64,000 nucleotides of DNA, taken from the NCBI GenBank assembly GCA_023935145.1, contig CM043698.1, positions 67,515,001-67,579,000 on the forward strand. Direction: 5' to 3'. Below are positions 12,081-23,022 of the stretch, one piece after another. This DNA comes from Bretschneidera sinensis (taxonomy: Eukaryota; Streptophyta; Magnoliopsida; Brassicales; Akaniaceae). Numbering within the stretch: position 1 is the first letter of the stretch; every line of letters starts with the position of its first letter. The notes beneath the pieces were generated by a model, which was not told where the DNA came from, ran no database searches, and saw only the letters and a list, made by a program, of their open reading frames with translations. The position numbers and the translations under genes are program-made.

Positions 12081-15000
12081 GTTGGTGCACTTTCTCGACC
12101 ACCGATTGGTTTGATATTTAAAAATTTCTTCAGATATTAAAATTATTAAATTATTAAATTTATTGAATTATCTATTATTTTTTTTATTTATTTCAAAGAA
12201 ATTTAAATTCTTTAAGTTATTTTGATCTTCCAATTTTGAACCACATCAGCCGAAAAAAAACATCAACAACAAAAGATTCCAATTTAAGATGATTTAAGGA
12301 TGGTCGTGCAAGTATTATAGTTTGACACCAATTGTTAGCACGCTTTTATGTACTAATAAATCTTACACGTACCAATCGATATTGAATAGTCGTGGCACTC
12401 CCAATGAAAAAGAATCACTATATTATACAATTGTGCAAAATGGGATAATTATCTAATACTAACTTATTGGAAGAAAAATAAATTAACAAATGAAGGAGGA
12501 GGAAAAATAAGAGAGAGAATGAAAAAAAAAATAATGTGATTGATTTTTTTCATCATGCACAATGAAAAATAAGAGAAAATAAAAAAAATGAACAAAAAAA
12601 TTACTTTCAATTTTTATTTTTTAATTATTTTAATTTTAAAATATTGTAATATGTGGAGGTGAATAAAAGTCAATCATCTCATTTGTTTTTTTTTTTTTTT
12701 TTTTACTAAACAATAGAAAGTGTTTTCTACTCATTTTTCTTTACTCTTTCTCTTAAGTTCAGTTTGTTTTGTAGAAAAATTATAAACGTAAAACACTTGC
12801 AGTGTAAAATATCATTTTCAATGTTTTTGGTAAAATGCAAATAAATTTTATCGTAAAATCATGTTTTACATCACTAAATGATAAGATATAAAAAACAATT
12901 TCATTCTTTTTTTGCCGTAAGTTGATTTACAGTAAGAAACGAAAATCAAAATATATTTCCCTACATATAATTTCCTCTTATCATAAATAATAAACTTACT
13001 TTATCAATAGCTCTATGCAGTGCATCAAATATATTATTCATTATATATAATATATTATTTTTTTAATATTTATATATATATATATATATTTTATTTTTAA
13101 ATAGACCTATTATTAATTTGATATTTAATTTATTTAATAGATGAAAGAAAATAATAATTTATTTGATATTTAATTTGTTAAGGTTATAAATTCTCATTTA
13201 TTATTATTTGTGCATTTATTATATTTACATGCACATGATTCTTTATACGATATTATTATTCATAAGTATTTTGTTTAGATGTAGTATTATTTTTAAAAAT
13301 TTATTTATTTTCAATCAAGTATTATCTTTTGATTTCAAACAAAAAAAATGTAAAATAGAATCACTTCATAGTAATTTTCATTTGTATAATCAAATAACAA
13401 AAAATTATAAAAAAAATATTAATTTTTCATATAATATCAATTACAATGTAAATTATTTTATGAGAAAACAAACGAAAATATATTTCCTCCCATTTTGTTT
13501 TTTTATCAATCATAGCTCAAGTGTCGGTGTGCTTCATATGTCAATGAATATAATGTGTGAAACACACCCAGGACAGAGATCTAGTAATCGCGACAATTGT
13601 TATTACTCTGATCGTTTTTGGATGATTTATTACCCTCTTAAGACAAGCAATCAAGTACCCTTTGCAATCTCATGTCCCGTTTTTATATTCAAATCCTTTT
13701 GCATTTATGACGATAAGAAAAATATTTCTTTATTAAATTTTGTTAATCAATTAAAGTATTGTTTGAGAATGTTTAAGTAAACATAAGCTGTTTAAATTTA
13801 TTAATGGAAGAGATTTTTGTATGTATGGATCAAATATATTAATTAATAAATAATTTTTTACTTTTATTTATTGATGTAATAATTTTATATTTAATTATAT
13901 ATTAAAAAATCATGTACATGATAAATAATTTGATTTATTTATTAAAATTTCAATAAAAATATTATGTAACTTTTACATAATTTTTTTAATACATAACTCA
14001 ATATAAAATTATCACGTCAATAAATAAAAAAAAATTATTTTATGTAGTTAAGTATTATTTTTAATTAATGTAATCTATAATTAGAGAGCCTTTTCAACTA
14101 TGAATGATTTTGACGCACTCGGTCCGCAATCAACTAATCTAGACAACTTAACTGTAAATACTCATCTGACCCAAAAGAGAAGTTAAAGTGAGCAAGGAAC
14201 CCTTTGGTGGGGTACTCTTTAATCATAAAAATGGCTTACACTTGAGTTTGTTTGTGGGCGTCTAAAATTAACTTTAAATTGAGATTTATTTTAACAAATT
14301 TAAAAAAAATGATTTCTTTAAATTAAATCAAATTTTAATACACGATAATTGTATTATTAATTAATAAATAATTCAATTAAATTAAATTTTTTATAAATTT
14401 TAAAAAATAAACTCTGACTTGACACTAACAAACCCATTAAAGTGATCTAATCTATTATTAATTTAGGATTGGTTGGTCTTGGAGACCCATGCAGTCTTCG
14501 TTGGAAAGTGGAAACAATAATGTCAATAATACTAGGTGAATGATGTTTTTATAGTATAATTTTTTGCAATGATTTAAAAACAAAATAATTTAGATAAAAT
14601 ATTTATTATTTAGAAAAAAATGTGGTTATTAAATTTATTTTTTTGTCAACAGGAAAAATAACAATACTATGATAGAGGTATAATGCCAATGACGATGTTC
14701 GAATCTTTCATTTAACATATGGCATCTTGTCCAATTGTTATATGATAACCATTACAAACCTCAATCACTTATTGATTATTGTGTGGCCCGTTATTTTATT
14801 TATTTAATTTTTAAAAAGAATCAAGGAGAAGAAAGGTGGGTCGCGTCATATTTTAATTTACAACAACCTAATAACGAGAAAGCTACATTATCTTACCAGG
14901 TATAATGACTTGATGTTCTTATGAATTAATTAGAGATCTCATGTAATTAACAATTATGTTATTCTACTTTGGTCTATTTTCATAATAAATCTCAAATATT

Positions 15001-15315
15001 TTTTTTTGGTACATAATAAACATTGTGATTTGTATTATTAGTTTAGAGTGGGTTTTCATTAATTTCAATATTTATCTATACCTATTTGAGAATGAGATTG
15101 ACATTTTTTTATGCCCAATAAATTCCATTAACCATTTGAACATCATCCACAATTTTTAAGAATGTTTCACCCGCGTACTATTTTTTCTCTTTTTCAATCT
15201 TCAATAGTAAAAAAAATATAAAATATTTTTCAATTGTCAAAAATTCTTGTATTTTTTTTTTCTTATGGTAAATCACATTTATTTTTGTATGCGTACAAAA
15301 AAATTATGATCAAAT

Positions 15316-15797
15316 TGTTTGAAAATAATTTATCATGTGGGCCTACATATGTAATTAATTGTGTATTATAGGCTATCTTAAAGTTTAACCCAATTAAAGT
15401 GATCCAATAAGGTTAATAATATTGGGGTTATAGGCATCTATTATGGTATGAGCATATTTATGTGTAGAGACCTGATTTCATATTTCTATTTTTATTATGG
15501 GCCAAAATAGAAATATGAAAAGTTATAATTCACAGCAGTTATATTAGGGGTTGTGGTCCCCAATTCATACATATCTTTTCATTCCCATTCTTTCTGACAT
15601 CCCATCATCAGAGAGAATCCAAGAGACACTTCTCTAAGGGAAAACATATCGAATTGGAAGATCAGAAATCCACAGTCATCTCGTTCTCATGGATCAAGGT
15701 ATGCTTCCACTCTATTCTTTCTCGGTGATTTGACATGGAGGATTTTAGATGTTTAGGTTTTCTTCTTAAGGAATTTGATTTTGATTTAATCTCATCA
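15316..15797 (+). repeat. 5' LTR of Copia B
   Basis: It starts TGTTTGAAAATAA and ends CTCATCA just before the primer-binding site. 15316-15783 matches 27529-27996 at roughly 95 percent by eye over an identical length of 468 bp. It contains an ATG at 15689 followed by a GT donor at 15699. Confidence 0.85.
15689..15698 (+). other. Predicted LTR-encoded gag start exon of Copia B
   Basis: ATGGATCAAG is followed by GTATGC, a good splice donor. Joining to the acceptor TCTCTATTTAG at 23012-23022 gives M-D-Q-V-N-A-Y-A in the gag frame. The same ATG and donor are kept in the 3' LTR (near 27902). This is inference from frame and splice consensus. Confidence 0.55.
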
Positions 15798-15799
15798 AG

Positions 15800-15811
15800 T
15801 GGTATCAGAGC
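15800..15811 (+). other. Primer-binding site of Copia B
   Basis: TGGTATCAGAGC, two bases after the LTR end, complementary to the 3' end of plant initiator tRNA-Met, as in most plant Copia elements. Confidence 0.85.
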
Positions 15812-16181
15812 ATCTCCATATTAAGCCATTGAGAATTAAGTTTTCTTTCAAAATCGTTTGGGAACGGTTGTGAATCCTTTTGGTTTTGTTCTTCCAAAAT
15901 TTTCAAATTCGTTTTTTTAAGGTTATGTTCATGTTTGGTAATTTCTTGAATCTGGATTTGTTTTGTTTTGGGTTTTATTCATGATTCAATGATGTTATGT
16001 TAAGGATTAAGGACATAAAGAATGAATTTTAGGGTTAAAATTCGCAATTTTGGCTTTGGAATGCGATTTTGGGTTTATGGAAATTGTGTCAGGGCTGCAG
16101 CGCCCAAGCACTGATTTGTGCAGGGCAGCAGCGCCGCAGTGCTGGTTTCCCAGCCCTGCAAGGGACGCGCTGTAGCACTCT

Positions 16182-17162
16182 TGTTGGTATTTGTCTAAGG
16201 TTTAAACATGGTTCAAAGATGGTTAAAGTCTAAATCAAGGTTGGAAGATTAAAATACAGCATGTTAAAGGAGTGTACACATGTGTGTGCATCACTTTGGG
16301 TGTGTGTGCACACCCCTAATCAACAAGGCAAATGAGTGCGCACTGCTGTGTGAAGGGCATTAGTGTGCGCTGCACTGCTTCTTCACCAGCGCCGCACCGC
16401 CTAGCAAGGAGGTAGTCTGAAGAAGAGCAGCACCGCACCGCCCCTCCACCAGCACTACATCGTCCAGAACGTGGTGCAAAGGAGCTGTGCCTAGCGCCTC
16501 ACCGCCCCCTGTTCAGCACCTAGGCGCTAGGCACACTGAGGCACACATACTCCACTCCATTTAGCCTCTTCTTAGGTGTGTGGATGCAAGGTTAAAATGC
16601 ACAGGACCATTTAGGATTGATGGAGGGCCATGGTTAAGTGGTCATCAAGATCTAAGGGTGAAGATTGACTCTCAAGATTAGACAAGAAGTTGGTGCACTA
16701 GACAAAGGGTCACGTAGCTTCATTATCAACACAAGTTTGTGACATACTTTGAGATCAATTGTAAAGAGTGATAAGACACAATACAAAAGAGAATTTTGTG
16801 AGAGTGCAAAGACACAAAACACAAGAGGGACTCATTGTAGAGAGGCTGGTTGTAAAGAAGAAAGAGTAGTATAGATAGAGAGCATTGTAATAGTTCTTAT
16901 CATCTTCTTTCTTCGCTTCTTGATTTCTTCAAGAACTTGATGTTTCTTGAAGAAGGTTGCTGGATTGTAAAGAACCATTGATTTAGTGCAGAGAGTTCAG
17001 AGGAACTCACGGGGACGTAGGCTATTGCCGAACCTCGATAACAAATCACCTGTCTTCTTTTCTTTCTTGCTTTCAATTATTGTATTTCTTTCTACAAGTC
17101 ATTCTAGACTTGAGTGTTTGGAAGATCACCACCTAGGCATCTTGTCAAGGTGATTTCCAACA
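16182..17162 (+). repeat. 5' LTR of Copia A
   Basis: It begins TGTTGGTATTTGTC and ends GATTTCCAACA, followed by the PBS. The middle has GC-rich blocks with CAGCGCC, CACCGCCC and CTAGGCGC, unlike the AT-rich surroundings. It matches 21487-22481 with scattered differences and small indels. Confidence 0.87.
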
Positions 17163-17163
17163 G

Positions 17164-17175
17164 TGGTATTAGAGC
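17164..17175 (+). other. Primer-binding site of Copia A
   Basis: TGGTATTAGAGC, one mismatch from the usual TGGTATCAGAGC (initiator tRNA-Met complement), one base after the LTR end at 17162. Confidence 0.8.
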
Positions 17176-17400
17176 TAGCACAGCCAGGTATCGAAGCAAG
17201 AACAAGAAGGTGACGGAGCCAAGACTCCAAGAATCAAAGATCAACTTCCTGGGTGTTTCAAGAACAGAGTAAAGATCAATATCAGATCGTGTTCTTGAGG
17301 GTGATTCAAGGACGGTGTTAAGATCCATCTTCAATCATGTTCTTGAGGTTGAAGAAAGCATTTGTGAGTATTGCACAAATCTGGGATCTTTTCTGCAAAG

Positions 17401-20400
17401 ATGGCTTCAAATTTCGTGGTTGAGAAATTTGATGGAAATGGAGATTTTTCCCTGTGGAAGCAGAAGATCAAGGCGGTTCTAATGCAACAGAAAATGGACT
17501 AGGCTATTGGAGAAGATGATGCTTTTCCAGCAAGTATCACGGAGGATCAGCGGGTTGAGATGAAGAAGATGGCTTACACACCATTTTCTTGCACATGTTG
17601 GATAGTGTCACAAGGGACTGCGGAGACTCGGAAGATCCGACTGTCATATGGAAGAAACTAGATGAGTTGTTTCTTACCAAAACTCTCCCTAACAAAATTT
17701 ATCTTCTTAAAAGAATCTTTGCTTTTAAAACGGATCCTAGTAAAGAGTTACAAGATAATCTTGATGTCTTTAATAAACTAGTTCAAGATTTAGCTAGTTG
17801 TAGTATTAAATTTTCGGATGAACAATTGACTGTTATCTTGTTAAATTCTTTTCCTGATTGCTTTGATAATTTGATTAATGTTATTGAGTATGGAAGGGAT
17901 ACTTTAACTAAGGAGATTGTGATCAATGCCATAAGGGCACATGACTTCAAAGCCAAGATGAAAGAGACATCAAGTGGAGATGGGCTATTCGTAAAAGGAA
18001 TGCCAGCAACTCGAAATGACAGTAGCAACCATGGCAACTACCGGGAGAAATCAAGAGGTAGAGGGGCAGAGCCATAGGAGAACACATTCCAAATCAAGTT
18101 TTGGAAAGAGGTGCTTTTACTGCAACAAGGAGGGCCATTTCAGAAAAGATTGCAAGAAGAAGATGTGGGATGAGAGAAGAAGCCACACCAACAATGGAGA
18201 GGCTTCGGTTGCCAAGGGAGAATAGCAAGATGATGTTCTTGTTGTGTGCTCAAATGTGAGCAGGAGGCAAGACAGTGAAAAGGGGATTCTGGATTCCGGG
18301 TGCACTTATCACATGTGCCCTCACAAGGAATGGTTCAAGAATTTCAAAGAGATCAATGATGGAAGGGTCTTCTTGGGGAATGACAATTCTTGCCAAGTGA
18401 GAGGGATTGGAGACATCCAATTGAGGATGTTTGATGGAGTCACAAGGCTGCTGCGAAATGTGAGGTATATTCCAAATTTGAAGAGAAATTTGATCTCATT
18501 GGGGCAGCTGGATTCCATAGGGTATACATGCAAAGTAGAGGGAAGAAAGATCAAGGTGACTAAGGGATCTTTGGTAGTGATCAAGGCAGCCAGAAACAAT
18601 GGACTCTATGAGATGATCGGAGAAACAAAAATCAATGATCAAACAGCAAGCTTGATGGCTAAGATGGATAAGGCAGCCCTTTGGCACACTCGCTTGGGAC
18701 ATATGAGCGAAAAAGGCCTGCAAGTTCTTAGCAAGGATGGTCTACTTGGAGGAGACAAAGTAGAAAAACTGGATTTCTATGAGAGTTTCATTCTTGAGAA
18801 GCAAAACCGGGTTAGCTTCAACACCGGAGTGCACAAGTCTAAGAGGATTCTTGACTATATTCATTCAGACCTTTGAGGACCACCAAGAACACCAACACAG
18901 GGAGGTAACTTTTACTTTTTGTCTTTAATTGATGATTATTCAAGAAGAGTGTGGGTTTATTTGCTTAGAAATAAATCGGATGCCTCGAATAAATTTGTTG
19001 TGTGGAAGAAGTTGCTGGAAACTCAAACGGGTAGGGTAGTTAAGGCTTTACGAACCGATAATGGCTTAGAATTTTGCAATAAGGATTTTGATAAATTCTG
19101 TGAATTAAATGGCATTCTAAGACATAGAACGGATGTAAAAACACCTTAACAAAATGGAGTTGCTGAGAGGATGAATAGAACCCTTATGGAAAGGTTAGTT
19201 GCATGTTAATAGGATCCGGTTTACCAAAATATTTTTGGGGAGAAGCTGTGGCTACAGCTGCATTCTTGGTAAATAGATCACCCTCTAGAACTTTAGAGCT
19301 CAAGACTCCCATGGAGATGTGGAGTGGGAAACCCCCTGAATTAAGCAACCTTAGGACTTTTGGGTGTGCTGCATATGCACATCAAAATGAGGATAAACTT
19401 AGCCCAAAATCTAGAAAATGTGTATTTCTAGGATATAGTGATGGGGTTAAGGGATATAGGTTGTGGTCCTTAGAAAAGAAAGGCATGAAACTCATTATAA
19501 GTAGGGATATTATTTTTAATGAATTGTTATTTCCCTACTTTGAGAAAACTAACCCTGCAGAGGCTAGTGAGCAAACCAGTCCAGAAGTTATAGAGCATTG
19601 CATCTAGGAGAGTTCGGTTCAAGTAGAGCAAGGAAGGCAAGAGGGATCTGACCAGGTAGAGCCCTTGAATGAAGGTCATGCTCAAGAAACTCAACAAGAG
19701 ACTGAACAAGAAGAGGTTGATGCAGCAAGTCATAATGACTACTAGCTCACAAAAGACTGCGGAAAGAGGGTGGTTAGACCACCTTTGAGATTTGAGTTTG
19801 CGGATGCTAATGTAGCAGCTCCTCGGACAGAAGAAGAGGTTAAACCAGAAACTTACATGGAAGCCATAGAATGTAAGGATTCATCAAAGTGGCAGCTGGC
19901 TATGGAGGAAGAAATGGATTCTTTGATGAAGAACAACTCTTGGGAGTTGGTGCCCAAACCAGAACAAAGAGTTGTGGATTATAGATGGATCTACAAGATC
20001 AAATAAGGGAATACTCCAGGGGATGAAGTCCGGTATAAAGCTAGACTGGTGGCGAAGGGGTTCACACAAAAAGAAGGCATAGATTTACTAAAATCTTCTC
20101 ACCGGTTGTGAAGTACTAGACGATACAGATGATGTTAGTATTGGTGGTCCAATTTGATTGGGAAATCAAGCAAATGGATGTGAAGACAGTGTTCTTACAT
20201 GGAGAGCTTGATGAGACCATTTTCATGAGGCAACCTGAAGGGTATGAAGAAGGAAGGCATGAAGAGTTGGTGCGCAAATTGAAGAAATCTCTCTATGGCC
20301 TGAAGCAATCACCTCGAAAATGGAATAAGAGGTTTGATTCCTTTGTAATTAGCCTAGATTTCATAAGGAGCTACTATGATTCGTACTTGTACTATAAGGG

Positions 20401-21406
20401 GCAGAAGGTTGAGGAAGTGGTGATTATTCTCATCTATGTTGATGACATGTTACTGGTTGGGAGCAACATGGAGAGGATAAGGAAATTGAAGGCTCAACTC
20501 AGTGAGGAGTTTGAGATGAAGGATCTTGGCTATGCACAAAAGATCATTGGGATGTGTATCATTAGGGAAAATGCGAGAAACAGATTGAAGATCCCTCAAA
20601 CTTCCTATATAGAGAATATGATATCTAAGTTCTCTATGGAAGATAGCAAACCAGTGAAGGTTCCCCTTGCTGGTCATTTCAAGTTCTCCAGCGATCAATG
20701 TCCGAGATTGGAGACAGAGAAGAAGAAAATGGAAAAAGTCCCTTATTCTAGTGTTGTTGGTTCTGTTATGTTCACCATGGTAAGCACTAGACATGATATT
20801 GCTCATGCAATAAGTGTTCTCAGCAGGTTTATGAGTAATCCCGGAAAGAAGCATTGGCTTGGGATGAAGTGGTTGCTGAGGTACTTGAAGGGAAGGCCAA
20901 AAGTAGGGCTGGTTTATGAGAAGAGGGGTAAGTCCATCTGCTTTGAGAGTTTTGCGAATTCAGACTATGGAGCAGACCAGGATAAAAGGAGATCGATTAC
21001 CTCCTACTTCTTCAACTTAAACAGATGTTGTGTAAGTTGGAAGGCTCAGTTGCAGCCAGTAGTAGCACTCTCAATAATCGAGGCTGAGTACATAGCGGCT
21101 ACGGAGGCCATTAAGGAGGCTATGTGGTGTAAAGGGTTGCTGGAAGAGTTGAAGGTACTAGAGGAGCAGGTTGTGGTGTTTTCGGATAGTCAAAGTGCAT
21201 TGCACTTGTATAAGAATCCGGTGTTCCATGAGAGGACAAAGCACATGGATGCTCGGTATCATTTCATTCAGGAAAATGTTATGAAAGGATGCATTCATGT
21301 GGACAAGGTAGCCACAGAAGAAAATCCTGCGGATTTAGGTACTAAAGTCCTACCTTTAAGTAAGTTCAATCATTGCCTTGGACTACTTAGGATTGAAGTC
21401 AGTTAA
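17401..21406 (+). pseudogene. Copia A gag-pol polyprotein, degenerate
   Basis: The likely start is the ATG at 17401, where gag begins MASNFVVEKFDGNG. A TAG at 17500 ends that frame. Later parts lie in different frames, with further stops at about 18226, 18874, 19147, 19605 and 20004 and frameshifts near 17580, 18060, 19195 and 20090. Domains are in Copia order: gag to about 18000; a CCHC zinc knuckle at 18112-18153; a protease-type ILDSGCTYHM near 18290; integrase with DDYSRRVWVY and LRTDNG near 18925-19070; RT with YVDD at 20435-20446; and RNase H with EAEY near 21080 and SDSQSALHLY near 21183. From 20129 to 21406 it stays open for 425 codons, so the RT/RNase H end is the least damaged. A short deletion near 19195 removes part of integrase. 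Confidence 0.85.
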
Positions 21407-21486
21407 TTGATGACTCAAGATGAGTTTGGATCCTGAAGTTCTCTACACAATGGTTCAAGTTTAAACACTTAGACAAATGTAGAGAT

Positions 21487-22481
21487 TCTTGGTATTTGTC
21501 TAAGGTTTAAAAATGGTCTAAACATGGTTCAAAGATGGTTAAAGTCTAAATCAATGTTGGAAGATTAAAATAAAACATGTTAAAGGAGTGCACACATGTG
21601 TTTGCATCACTTTGGGTGTGTGTGCACACCCCTAATCAACAAGGCAAAGGAGTGCACACTGCTGTGTGAGGGGTAGCATCAGTGTGCACTGCACCGCTCC
21701 TTCACCAGCGCCACACTGCCCAGTAAAGAGGTAGTTTGAAGAAGGGTAGTGCCGCACCGCCCTTCCACCAGCGCCACACCATCCAGAACATGGTGCAAAG
21801 GAGCTTTGCCTAGCGCCTTACCGCCCCCTGTTCAGTGCCTAGGCGCTAGGCACACTGAGGCAGACACACTCCACTCCATTTAGCCTCTTCTTAGGTGAGT
21901 GGATGCAAGGTTAAAATGTACAGCACCACTTAAGATTGATGGAGGGCTATGGTTAAGTGGTCATCAAAATCTAAGGGTGGAGATTGACTCTCAAGATTGG
22001 ACAAGAAGTTGGTACACTATATAAAGGGTCACCTAGCTTCATTATCAACAAAAGTTTGTGACATACTTTGAGATCAATTGTAAAGAGTGATAAGACACAA
22101 TATAAGAGAGAATTGTGTGAGAGTGCAAAGACACAAAATACAAGAGGGACTCATTGTAAAGAGGTTGGTTGTAAAAAAAAGAGAGTAGTATAGATAGAGA
22201 GCATTGTAATAGTTCTTATCATCTTCTTTTTTCTCTTCTTGGTTTCTTCAAGAACTTGACGTTTCTTGAAGAGGGTTGCTAGATTATAAAGAACCATTAA
22301 TTTAGTGCAAAGAGTTTAGAGGAACTCACGAGGACGTAGGCTATTGTCGAACCTCGATAACAAATCGCTTGTCTTTTTTTCTTTTTTGCTTTCGATTGTT
22401 GTATTTCTTTCTACAAGTCATTCTAGACTTGGGTGTTTGGAAGATCACCACCTGGGCATCTTGTCAAGGTGATTTCCAATA
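21487..22481 (+). repeat. 3' LTR of Copia A
   Basis: It matches the 5' LTR. Its first two bases read TC instead of TG, and its end is CAATA instead of CAACA, so both terminal dinucleotides have decayed. No clear polypurine tract is seen just upstream. Confidence 0.85.
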
Positions 22482-23022
22482 GCTCTTTTGGGCACTGTAG
22501 CCTGTATTGTGCGCGCAGGCTAGCGTGCGTTGTAAATGCAGCATTTTGGTATTTTAATTTCAATTAAATTCAAATTTTAGTATTATTTCTTTTGGATGTC
22601 TAATATTTTAAAATGGATTGATTAAAACAATATGTTACCAAAGTAACCTCTCTTGTGTAGATTGATTTATTTAGAATATTAAGATGGTTATGTGTATGTG
22701 ATTCATGCGGATATTGATCGGCCCAAAAGAAGATCAATATTTGGCCGGATTACATATACACTCGTGGTAATAAATATGTGACAATTATTAAGTGTTCCAT
22801 ACGAACAGTAAAGGAAGGCTTGTTGTTTGGTAGGATTTATTGTTAGTATTTGATTACTACACCAAGAGAACCACTTACAAGTTGATATTTCTGTCCAAAG
22901 ACTAAATGACATTGTTGTGCTAGGTATCTTGTTCTGGGGCCTACCATTGTTTGAATTTATTAATTGATTGATATGGATTCTTATATAAACATGTTGTTTT
23001 GTTTGTTTTGTTCTCTATTTAG

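Larger units (their letters stand above)
10111..15315. other. Intergenic AT-rich region, no gene recognised
   Basis: No conserved protein or RNA gene is seen. Recognisable parts are the 112-bp tandem duplication at 10897-11121, a region of repeated TTCGAG-type motifs at 11640-12080, purine- or T-rich tracts at 12480-12740, and a short (TA)n at about 13072-13090. A 190-codon plus-strand open frame at 13208-13780 is AT-driven (rich in Ile, Phe, Asn, Lys, Tyr) and has no recognisable domain; I do not call it a gene. Confidence 0.4.
16182..22481 (+). mobile_element. Copia LTR retrotransposon A, nested in Copia B
   Basis: Long LTRs (981 and 995 bp) flank a PBS and a Copia gag-pol remnant. The flanking 5-mers are ACTCT (16177-16181) and GCTCT (22482-22486), a target duplication with one mismatch. 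The sequence outside them joins into one continuous GC-rich leader of Copia B, proving insertion of A into B. The gag-pol frame is broken by several stops and frameshifts, so it is not autonomous. The gag and RT resemble Tork/Tnt1-type elements (lineage from memory). Confidence 0.88.

Noticed and set aside
13070..13092. Centromeric or telomeric satellite
   Set aside because: Only a short (TA)n run; no long satellite array or TTTAGGG repeats anywhere in the window.
17589..21406. Several separate host genes in the Copia A internal region
   Set aside because: The frames are pieces of one gag-pol between matching LTRs.
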